This document shows positions 47,891 to 57,999 of a stretch of 64,000 bases of DNA, piece after piece. The notes beneath the pieces were generated by a model. It had not been told where the DNA came from. It made no database searches and was given only the letters and a program-made list of their open reading frames with translations. The position numbers and the translations under genes were made by a program. Source of the stretch: Bolinopsis microptera (Eukaryota; Ctenophora; Tentaculata; Lobata; Bolinopsidae); the NCBI RefSeq assembly GCF_026151205.1, contig NC_087072.1, positions 567,501 to 631,500 on the forward strand, written 5' to 3'. Position 1 is the stretch's first letter, and each line of letters starts with the position of its first letter.

Positions 47891-48519
47891 CATTATTCTT
47901 AGTTTATTCCTTTTGTGTGAATAAGATCACCGTAGCAGACAGCAGTTCACGCAACATTGGCCGTGTGGACTGCTTGTCACTTGCGGAGGACATTTAAAAA
48001 ACACGTTCTAGAAAAGTACACGTGTTAGTCAAAACAATACATGCACGTTTTACAAAAAGAATTACAAGTGTAAAATTACCAATCTTTAAAAATACACGTG
48101 TTACAAATACAATTACACGTGTAACAAAATACTGAGCACATATCAGGCCATATATTTGCTTAAATTTGAAGTGAGTTAAGTTTTAGAACCCTTTAAAAGC
48201 AACTCTAAAATTCAAATTCTTACCATTCTGAGAGGATTGGATGCTAAAACGATGAGTATCGTTGATCAGGAGCTCTATTTATCAGGTTTTATAAAAACGC
48301 CAATAGAAAAATGCGAAGATTTTTTATAGGGTCTCCCAGGAGATTCTATGTACTTCCAAAAGTATACATCCATTTTTTTTCCAGGTGTATTCGAGGAAAT
48401 GTCTAAGCTTGTTATGTATGCAGTTTCATTGACCTAATACAAATGATGGAATTTAAGTGAATTTAATCTGGCGGGTGGTGTTTCTTTTATGCAGATAAAG
48501 AGCTGAGTTGTGGTCTAAG

Positions 48520-48732
48520 ATGGGAAGCCATAACTTATCTCTGGATCTCAATCGGGTTGACATAATTAAAATAATAGTGCAATCTTGTCCTTGTCCTCTC
48601 CCCAGAATCCACAAGATGGTTAGGAGAATCGTCGAGGGACAAGCTGCGTCCGAAGAGCTCCGAAGGAGGCTTTTCAATCAGTTCCAGCCTGAAATGAACA
48701 GTTTTCACAGACTCTGCATCATATACAATTAA
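48520..48732 (+). CDS. Small ORF or last exon, hypothetical
   Basis: 70 residues from ATG 48520 (MGSHNLSLDLNRVD). A strong acceptor (CCTCTCCCCAG, 48604) lies inside, so the coding part may instead be an exon reading IHKMVRRIVEGQAASEELRR. It ends NSFHRLCIIYN, stop, then TAATAAAG as a poly(A) signal. No family was recognised and no upstream exon could be tied to it. Confidence 0.35.
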   Translation: MGSHNLSLDLNRVDIIKIIVQSCPCPLPRIHKMVRRIVEGQAASEELRRRLFNQFQPEMNSFHRLCIIYN

Positions 48733-48910
48733 TAATAAAGCTGGACTAGCTGGACCTGTTCTTATGATAAAATTAATTAAAAATAAACCATGTTCCCCAC
48801 TTGGAAACGATGTCACAGACAACAGCCACAATTTAACGGTAAACATTCTTCACTAAATAACTGACCCAGTTTTAACAAATTCGAGTCATGAGGAGGAGAC
48901 TGAATCTTAC

Positions 48911-51661
48911 TTACTCGTCTGCGTCGTCCAAGCGTGATATCCGCAAGAAATTGTGCAGATGCACACAGCTTTTCAGAATCAGCCTAGTCACCTCCTCATT
49001 TGTGGTCAGGTGACTCAGGATCTTCCATTTCCTTGATAGGTGTCCGAAGACGCACTCTATGACCATCCTGCCTCTGAAACAGTGTACAATTCAATCTACA
49101 TAAGGTTCTACAAAAGTTTTCAGTTTTGCGATGATCACTTTACAGGAAAATACAGGAAAACAGCTCAAAGAGCACAAACGGTAATTCTTGATCAATTCAT
49201 ACAAAAACAATCATGACTGTCTAATCTAATTAGATGTAGTTTTCTGAATTGTCGAGGCTACAATTTATTTATTTATTTAATTCGTGACGTTCCAGTACCT
49301 GGATAACCTATAGTTTGTCATCCGCTGAGATTTTGACACCTTCCCCCTGTACGGCTTCATACAATGAGCATGAAGGGGAAAGGCATCGTCACCGACAATG
49401 TAGTAATTGACTCTACCAAGTCGCTCCTGAAAAGAAGACGTAAACATTATATTAATTAAGTATCTTACAGCCTAGATAACATATAAGCTCATATTTTTAT
49501 GTCCTAAAGGATGCAGACCAATGGCGCTGTTTTTAGCGCCCAGAACCACTCTCCAATCAAGGCCCCCCATCAAAGTCCGAAAGCGGGGTTAAATTAAATC
49601 TTTCTATGAACACACCCTGTTCCATTGTTAAAACGGTAATCATGTTCAAGGGCTGGGATTCCGGGTAAAGTATTTACTGAGTTAATGAAGCCTCGAGCAT
49701 TTGGTATTCACGAGTGTTCGCATATTATCATCAGTTCTTACCTGATCATCATTCGGCAGAATCTCAGCAGCAGGTATAAAACCCCGTTCTAGGAATTCTC
49801 CGGAGGCCAGTCCTCGTCCCAGTCTGTCCTCTGACCAGATTCCTCCGTCTGATCGACCGCCAAAGCTTCCAACGTTAAAATGACGGATTCTGAATAAGTA
49901 ATTGTAGTAAAGAAGTTAGAGAATGATGTTAGCATTTAAGTTACATCTCTCATAGATCGCCCGCAATCCTCGCAAGTTTTAACTCCAATCTACCCATTCC
50001 TGTTTTTTGCAGAATGCAGCAATTTTTATTGAAAGCATGCAAAAAACGATATTCATGAGCGGTACATATGATATTGTTTTAAGATTACATATCTCATTTC
50101 AATAAGTTAGTAGGAATCTGGCTACATAATCTTGGTTGAAGAGGAGAAGTGACAATGTTCTTCACTACACTAGCATTTAAGTTGAACCATTTTTTTAAAG
50201 ATGACATGTGAAAATAGCACTTACATATAATCAGCGTCACACACTGCGAGGAGAATAACAGACGGCCATCCGTGATAATTAATCGTGTAACTTCCAGTTT
50301 TCCCAAATTTTGTAATGAAGCAATGCTTGCCGTCCACTGCCCCTGAAATGACATGTGTAAATGCCTCTTCTGTCTCAGGACAGACGAGGATAATAAAATT
50401 GGTCGGCTCTGAATGTTTAAATCATACTCCTAAAATTTATGCTACTCAAAAACATCGAAATTTAATTCGTGAATTTTTGAAACTGTGGCGAACCTTAACT
50501 AGGCTAAGTTTCGGATTTCTGTGTGTGAAATGCCACCCTGTGGCGTATAGTTTTTGCCTGCTTTCAGAATGATCCAATAAAAACTGTACGAGGAGAGCAT
50601 TTGAAGTTTGAAAAATGGTCGTTTCGGGAAGTCAAGATTGAAAACTTCCCATAGTTACTGTAGAATTGCATAATATGAGCAATGATCTTCAAACTGCAAC
50701 AAATATCGTTTGATCTCACTCTATTCCTCTCTTCTTTAAGGAAACGCTATAGCATCAATTTCCATGATTCACCAACTCGAGACCCTCAGCTCCCGGCGTC
50801 CAATCAAAGATAATTATATATATATATATCAACGTCAATAGATCGCCTCCCCCCTCCCCATCCCAAGATGCCTCCCCACCGTTCAGTCAGACTTTTTCAT
50901 TACCAATGCAGTGCGGCAGCTGCCATCTTTCATGGAATCTCTGAGCAATTTTTTTCCAACATTCAGTCGACCGTGGACGAAAATCTGCGTGTTCAGCCAG
51001 GCAGACAGAGATGGCCGTTGTCACCTGAAATACAATTTTTACTTGATATAATAGACTTCTGTTCCTGAGGTATACCTGGTGATAAGTAAACTCAAAGTGT
51101 CAGTGGCTCAATGAATCTATAGAATAAGCAACTAAGCGCACCAACCTTCTTTATTATCCTACACACTCTGCACCGGGATAGTACAAACTGGTTCGCCAGA
51201 TACCCTTGCGCACACCCAGACTTCAGGTAGCTGTGGTGTTAACTTCAATTAGTGATGTAAAAAGTGATATTCCACATTTACATTATAACTCTTATATATA
51301 TATATAAGATATAAAAAAAAAAAAATATATATATATATATAATGTAGTATTGAATGTAGATAAGAAATAATTCGACTTTTCATCTCTCTACAGAAATTTA
51401 AAGTTCAAACAACTGAAAAGTTGAGAAATTTCTCATAACGATTGACGACAGAGATAATTCCGTCATTTATAAATATTCATCCAAGATTCTACCCTATATT
51501 GTCCTGTCCAACCTTAGGGTTAAAATGAGCTGCTCTCTAGCTGAGATTGACGTACTTTTCCGGTTGAACTTCTTTGGTTCTAGAAGCGGTCGAACTTTCA
51601 TGAAAAGTGAATGATACTCTGATCTCGTCATACCAAATTGACTCCTGCCGGGCATCATCAT
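48911..51661 (-). CDS. PIF/Harbinger-type (HARBI1-like) transposase gene, 7 exons, intact DDE triad
   Basis: Exons on the minus strand: 51661-51513, 51230-51146, 51024-50904, 50342-50225, 49889-49742, 49426-49299, 49073-48911. All have GT-AG borders with consistent phase, giving 303 residues without stops. N-terminal MMMPGRSQFGMTRSEYHSL and TSISAREQLILTLSYLKSG are followed by an HTH-like segment (LANQFVLSRCRVCRIIKK). The catalytic residues are GAVDGKH (D), YYIVGDDAFPLH (D) and MVIECVFGHLSRKW (E), and the C-terminal LKSCVHLHNFL is typical. HARBI1-family proteins are nucleases derived from PIF/Harbinger transposases. The six introns and clean frame fit a retained host gene better than a recent transposon, but flanking TIRs were not searched exhaustively. 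An upstream in-frame stop supports this ATG. Confidence 0.9.
51296..51344. repeat. (TA)n/(A)n microsatellite
   Basis: TATATATATA, an A run and (AT)n in tandem in the spacer between exons 1 and 2 of the Harbinger-type gene. Confidence 0.9.
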
Positions 51662-52884
51662 TAAAATCTATCGATGGATCAAAATCTCTGGCTTATCGAT
51701 TTAAAAATGGACAAGGAAATTAGCGGATATTACTATTTAATCAAGTTATGAGATCACTGATCCTTGTATAATATCATTATACTACATTATACATAGTATA
51801 AATTTTACTAACTGCATTTAGCTAGTTTATAGTAAATACACACGATCGCAGAATAGAGGAGCACAATTGGGCTCTTTGTTCTGCGACCGTGTTTCCTTGG
51901 TGGGCCGACAGGTTTTTGTTGTGTAGTAGTGCTGGGGAAAAAACACGCTTTAACTATGATCAATGAGAGTAAACATTTTTAATTCTTGACCTTAGTGCCA
52001 CAGTTTCTGTGGTAAAAACAAATTTATAGTTAAACGTTATATATCGTAGAAGGGCATGATTTACTCACATCACTAAGCATCTGGATGGATTATTAGCACA
52101 CAAGGATAAACATGACCACCAGCTATACCACGTAACCATAGCTCCGAAAGAAATAAATTGCTCTACATAGAAACATCTGGTTATTCTGGCCTGATCCTAT
52201 CACATTGTGGTCCCCAGGGGTTCGGTAACAGGCAACTGGGACCTGGGTCCTTTTACCAGCCACAATAACATTGGTCATGCCAGTACTGTCATAAACTGTA
52301 ACCAACTATTAAAAATTAGTTATCTTTAGCTTAATTTTAAATTTTAAGTCATAGAGCAATCTTCTTAATTTTAAAATTTTTAAGAATAATATTTTACCCT
52401 AACTATGACGTGGTGGCACAATCATTATTCCACAATTTGTATTTCTCTAGATATCTCCAAGAATTATGTAAATATTAAGGCTCGCTAATATCATAGATAT
52501 ATATATAATAAGGCATGTCTTCTCCTTGCCACTAATTTTCCAAAAACTATGTCCACTAATATTCCAATAGCTCATGGATTCGAAAATGGACAGGACACCC
52601 CCAATCATACTAGGTTGAGCGATGAAAACATGATGTGGCATAAACTCATTTCGACTAGGCATTTCGTATTGTAAGATGGTAAATTAATCCGCAAATACAC
52701 AACTCATTTCTTAAGCATGAGAGCGTTGCTAATCATGTAGGTTACCGGTAATGTTGCCTAAATATTGTGTAAGTCTGCTGTGTAAAATTGGACTTAATTT
52801 AATTATTTAGTTATTTAAACCCTTTAAACAAAATATTGAATTAAATTGAATTGAATATAATATATATTGCCAGAATTTACTTAC

Positions 52885-53234
52885 TTGTACATTTCTGTTG
52901 TCCCATATTTTAAGAGACGGTTGATCTGAGTATTATAGGCTCCGAATTCCTTACGTCCTTGGTAGTAGTACTTTACAGGTGCTCTATAATACAATATAGA
53001 ATGTCAACAGCTTTTTTTTTAAATTGTCACAAGGAAACACGATCAAGCGAACCTTGGCCCTTTAAATTATGGAAAAGTCAGACAATTCAAAATAAAAAGT
53101 TTGTAAATCACAATACTCGCCTTTTTGCACAGCGATAACTTATTGTACTGTAAACTGCTTTTCTTGATATTAACCGAGCTAGATGAATCAGCTTCCCAAG
53201 CAGCAGCCCACATCTCCTTTTCGTCATCACCATC
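52885..53234 (-). CDS. Exons of an unidentified gene, partial
   Basis: Exon 53234-53140 reads DGDDEKEMWAAAWEADSSSS and KKSSLQYN. It joins in phase 2 to exon 52983-52885 (KAPVKYYYQGRKEFGAYNTQ, RLLKYGTTEMY), which ends AA|GTAAGTA. A third exon starting near 52285 after GACAG in the right phase (TGMTNVIVAGKRTQVPVACY) is possible. The composition and splice phases support a real gene; family, start and end are not known. The first exon's acceptor is tandemly duplicated (53205-53315). Confidence 0.55.
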
Positions 53235-53316
53235 CTAACGTCAAAATCTCCTTTTCGTCATTACCATCCTAAAGTCAAAATCTCCTTTTCGTCATCAACA
53301 TCCTAAAGTCAAAATT
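53200..53316. repeat. Tandem triplication of an acceptor and exon start
   Basis: Three-plus units of CTCCTTTTCGTCATCACCAT plus CCTAAAGTCAAAAT (34-35 bases). On the gene strand each holds GACTTTAG|GATGGTGATGACG, the acceptor and first bases of the exon at 53234. Confidence 0.85.
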
Positions 53317-53609
53317 TTCGATGTGAATACATAGAACATGATAATTAGATTAGATTATGATGAAAATCTTTTAAACATACTGGCTACAAAAAGCATTTTA
53401 GTAGTCCGAAGCTGTTCCAACATAAATTGAAACTGAGGTAAAAAGATGCCTAGCATCAAGTTAAATTTTAAATCATTATGACTGAGTTATGAATATCAAA
53501 ATAAGGTAGGTGGTCGTTTCGAAGTAAGAATCCTGCAGCTGCACTGAATTAACAGCAGTAAGCGTAGTACATTCCATGAAAAGTTAGTTGCTGAGAACAG
53601 GACTTGAAT

Positions 53610-53854
53610 CAGTGGCGTAACGAAGGGCCCTGCTGACCCTGCTGTGCAGGGGGGCGCTGTCTTATGGGGGGGGGGGGGGCGCCAAATCGTCGTTTGAATG
53701 TGGAACAATTTTGAAAAAATTTTGAATTACCGGCGTATCCTCTTATATTGCCTAATTTGTTCAATTTTAGGGAGGGGCACCAAAAGGAGAGGGGGCGCCA
53801 ACAGGGGGGCACCTTTTCGGCAGGGGGGCGCCAACAGGCGACGTTACGCCACTG
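53610..53854. mobile_element. 245-bp hAT-type MITE
   Basis: TIRs CAGTGGCGTAAC and GTTACGCCACTG. 8-base target duplication ACTTGAAT (53602-53609, 53855-53862). Inside are G-runs and GGGGGCGCCAACAGG blocks. Sister copy at 16706-17426. Confidence 0.88.
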
Positions 53855-54124
53855 ACTTGAATCCACAATCTCCCAATGAACGCTTGGATGCTTTAAGTTA
53901 TCTCGGCCCCACTCAGTCCCAACAATTCACTTATTTGTACTACTAAATTATTTACAAGGAAATATTCAAAAATATTCATATTTACCCTTCTGTACTGAAG
54001 GGGACCCTTGGCATGGTCACTCATTTAACCCTCACACATGGTTTCCATTCGGCTGATCAGACCGGGAAGCTGCATAGACCCGATAGAGTCCTTAGCTGAG
54101 CGTCAATGACGCTCACCTCAGGGA

Positions 54125-54206
54125 CTAATGATGCACCAGCGGGGAACCGAACCAATAGCCTTTCGATCGTGAAATCTAACTCCCGCCCCTACACCACCAA
54201 AGACCT
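54125..54206 (-). repeat. tRNA-derived SINE head
   Basis: The minus strand reads GGTGGTGTAGGGGCGGGAG (A-box-like) and, ~35 bases on, TTGGTTCGGTTCCCCGC (B-box). It lacks a paired acceptor stem, so it is a tRNA-related SINE and not a tRNA gene. Confidence 0.5.
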
Positions 54207-55204
54207 GCAATTTAATCTTTCAAAATTCCGTTGGGTGCACATACCCAACAGAGTCTTTAGCTGAAAATATCTCAGATCGATTTTGGGCGTTTTCGACCAC
54301 TTGTAGTTGAAATTCTTAAATATTAGATATCCTAATTTATAACTTTTAATCAGAGTGAATTAATAATTGATATTTGATAATTTATTTATTTGATAGTTTA
54401 GTCTGATATTGATATTAATATTGATTATATTGATATTTTTATTATTGAATGAAGCTAACTCCAGACATAAATAATACTACTTCTATTAACAAAGGGACTT
54501 GGAGTATAAACGACCAATTTTGCATAATTGTCTATCTAACCAAGAATTCAGGAGGCAAGGGTGGGTGCGTAAACTTTATGGTCTGCACTCTCAGATCCTG
54601 TATCACCCTGGATTCATTTCGACGTATTTTTGGTAAAAGTATATATACTTTCTGGTCACTCTCTTGCTACTCCAAGTCCCCTTTAGAAGATATATGGTCT
54701 AAAGTTTGCGCTAGTTATATTTATAAAATATGTTTTTGTCTGCTTTAACTGATACTAAATAAAATTGTTGTTTTCTTGAAAAAATTGTTGTTTTCTTGAG
54801 TTTTATTTATGCTATTATGAAAAATATATCAAAACCTCAGGAAACAACAATAGATGGCAGATTGAGCAGCGATGCTTGAAATTTGTGCAAATGTTGTTTG
54901 ATTTGCATTTATCAAGAAAACGACACCGTAGAATCGTTTGTCGTCATGCAGTAACTTCAGTAAGCTACTAACTCACTAATGTGCAAATCTGAGAAATTTT
55001 GAGTAAGCGCTCGATTTTTGAATTAGGATATATGATGGAGCGAATGTGCGCGGCGCGCCTCTGATTTTCGCTTTTATGTATTTTCAGCGTGGCTGTTAAG
55101 TTTATTATATTTAAATGAAACTTTAATTGAAAACTTTAATTGAAAACTTTAATTGAAAACTTCGGTTGAAAACTTGAATTAAAAACTTTAAATGAACTTT
55201 GATT

Positions 55205-55330
55205 CTTATCTCGATGTCAAACCTTCGCCGCTTGGTGAGGCACAAAGGTGCAGTTTGCCGATCTACCTAAGGTTGCGAGAAGAATTATTTGATGCGCGGC
55301 GCGACCCAGTAGTGCATCGCGCTACAAAAT
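55205..55330 (+). repeat. GC-rich dispersed repeat copy
   Basis: Member of the family at 16277 and 26818 (GTTGCGAGAAGAATTATTTG, CCAGTAGTGCATCGCGCTAC), within AT-rich spacer 54210-56180 where no gene was found. Confidence 0.7.
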
Positions 55331-56229
55331 GAACTTTAATCTAATATTGAATTTTGATTATAAAAGATTTTAAAAATATATCTAATGTTCAAAATGTAAA
55401 AAATGCATTATTAAAAATTGTTTAAATTGAAAAATATAAAGGAAAAAATGTTTACACCACATACATAAACTTAAAACAAAAAACATGTGTTTAAATATGT
55501 ATTTCAATCTTTCAAAAATTCATGTAGATTTGTTACATCAAAAACTGGTACTGAACAAAATTAAGGAAGAAAAAAAATTGAGCCGCGCATTTAAAGATGT
55601 TTTACCTCGAACTATAAAAATCGAACGCTTTGACAACATTTGTCGAATTTCTTCAAAATTGACTTAGCAGATTTATTACTTTACTTCATGGTGAAAAAAC
55701 ACCATTTGCTAATATAAAAAGTGGTGCTTTGTTGTTCAATGCCCCTTGAGCGACGTTTGCATGTATTTGGACTAATTTCTTACTTTCATATGTATTGGTG
55801 GATGATGTTTGGTTGGATGACGGACGCCAAACAGCTACAGCTTTGAAGTAAGACTATAAATTGTGTGTAGCTAAATGAAATTTTACTGGGCCGCGCTCAG
55901 CCTGTCATTCCGCCAAATCTATATTAATGAACATAATAGCCTGGGGTCCTCAGGTAAAATGAAATTGCACAAGGTAGACGTTAAAAACTAGTGGAGCCGC
56001 GGCAAAGTAGCAAAATGCGCGGGCAGTTCTAAAATTTATAATGTCGCCGCGCCTCACGTCTTGTATCTTTGTATTATTAGACAACAACATCAAATTCACT
56101 GTCCATATTTTGTAACAAAATCTAAAATTTCATAATACATGGTGTTGTATATGTTTTAATATCACTATAACTAAAGCGGACAAGCTTTTTATTTTACAAC
56201 AATATCATTCGGTCTCCTTGTCACTGTAA

Positions 56230-56885
56230 CACTTTGAAAGAAACACGAAGATTGAACAGCGAGACAGAGAATGGACAGTGAGACAGAAATTGAACAGTCA
56301 GACAGAGAATGAACACCGAGAAAGATTGAAAGGTAAGACAGGGAATTAACTCTAAAATAGAGAATGAACACTGATGCAGAGATTGAATAATGAGACGGAG
56401 AATTAACGTCGAGACAGGAATGAACAGTGATTTAATAGTTAAACAGAGAATGATCACTGAGAAAGAGATTGAATAGTTAAACACATAATGAACGTTGAGA
56501 CAGATTGAATATTGAGACGGAGAATGAACGTCGAGACAGAGAATGAACATTGAGACAGAAATTGAACAGTCAGACAGAGAATGAACACCGAGAAAGATTG
56601 AAAGGTAAGACAGGGAATTAACTCTAAAATAGAGAATGAACACTGATGCAGAGATTGAATAGTGAGACGCAGAATGAACGTCGAGACAGAGAATGAACAT
56701 TGAGACAGATTGAATAGTCAGACGGAAAATGAATGTCGAGACAGAGAATGAACGCTGAGACAAAGATTGAATAGTTAAACAAGAAAATGAACACTGAGAC
56801 AGAGATTGAATAGTTAAACAGAGAATGAACGTTGAGACAGATTGAATAGTGAGATGGTGACAGATCGAATAGTTAGACGGAGAAT
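56230..56885. repeat. Irregular GAGACAGAGAATGAAC minisatellite
   Basis: Units of ~22-24 bases alternating AGAATGAACACTGAGACAGA and GATTGAATAGTTAAACAG, often as ~48-base pairs. A 180-codon frame on the minus strand (FSVSTFIFRLTIQSVSMFIL) is only the repeat translated. Confidence 0.92.
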
Positions 56886-56982
56886 ATCATAATATGGTTA
56901 GTTTAATATCTAATATCTAAAATGATTGCACGGCTTTTAAAGTAATATATTATCAAACATAATCTTATCTATGTTATCTATA

Positions 56983-57920
56983 TTAGTTTCTTTTGTAAAT
57001 ATAGGATGCCACATCATTGGCGGTATCTGACAGTTTCTTATATAATAATGCACGGACATCATCGTCCATCACGTCAAACTCGGGATCATTAACGAAGGAA
57101 GTTATTCTGTTTGAAAGCTCCCGCCAATCTCCTTTATATAGTCTATGTCCCGTTTCTTCTTTCTTTTATCCCCATTTCCTCCAACCTCATCATCTTCTAC
57201 TTCTTCATCCTCGTCTTCTGATGCTGGATAATCGCAGCATTTGTTTACATCTGCATCAGCTGGCCATATCCCAATATCACTTCCTGCAAAAATAATATCG
57301 GATTTTATATTTTGACTATTATAAGAATTGGAAGCAAAGCAATAGGGAAAACCTTGCAAACCCTGCGGAGATGTGATTTATGACTCTGATGGCAGAGAGT
57401 GATAACCCACTTTAACAGACAAAATTATCTTTGTCTTTCCAACCCTGATAACAACCAGAGTCCACACGGATACCTCGCCTCGGAGGTCGAAGTAATGCCC
57501 TGCCTTTGATATTGATAATAATATTTACTTTAGGAAACTTCATATTTTCTCTACAAGCAGGCTCCACACCTCCTACATCGACGCGGACGCACGGCCATAG
57601 CACATGAACGAGTTATGAACCTCAATTTTGTCTTGTCTATTCAAATTGGAATGTAAACATGCATACAGATCAATTTAACAGACCTTTATCTTTTACGAAG
57701 AACGGTATGTTTCTGTAATCTTCAGGTAGGTCCTCCCATTTCATTGAACCATCATCGATAGCTTGAAAAATATGTCTGCAGGGGATGTGAGTCCTGCTGA
57801 AGTTTCTGCAGGTGCAAGTTGGTCCTCTGATGTTCAGTTGGTGGGGCTCAGACTGGTGAGAGGATTTCACATGGAATACTCCATCAACGACCTTGCACAC
57901 TTTGCTTGACCGTTTACCTT
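56983..57920 (-). CDS. SWIM zinc-finger protein (MULE-transposase-like), C-terminal exons
   Basis: Exon 57920-57684 encodes a SWIM finger (PTCTCRNFSRTHIPCRHIF: CxC...CxH) then WEDLPEDYRNIPFFVKDKG. It joins in phase 1 to exon 57283-56983 (SDIGIWPADADVNKCCDYP, an acidic run and a KRKKK tract). Near 57150-57175 the frame shifts, and coding resumes as GDWRELSNRITSFVNDPEFD and ALLYKKLSDTANDVASYIYK to a TAA at 56985. SWIM fingers of this type end MULE transposases and their host derivatives. The DDE domain was not found in the window. Upstream exons are probably beyond the satellite; an exon at 61067-60976 may belong to it. Confidence 0.7.
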
Positions 57921-57999
57921 CTAAAATTACTGGCTGTTATTCAAAAAATCAAACCAAGAGAAAACACATAATATTTTGTCGCTTTATAATTCAAATTAT

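Noticed and set aside
54125-54206. tRNA gene
   Set aside because: A- and B-box-like words are present but no acceptor stem pairs; fits a tRNA-derived SINE.
56221-56763. 180-codon ORF on the minus strand
   Set aside because: Reading of an irregular minisatellite; periodic peptide without domain features.
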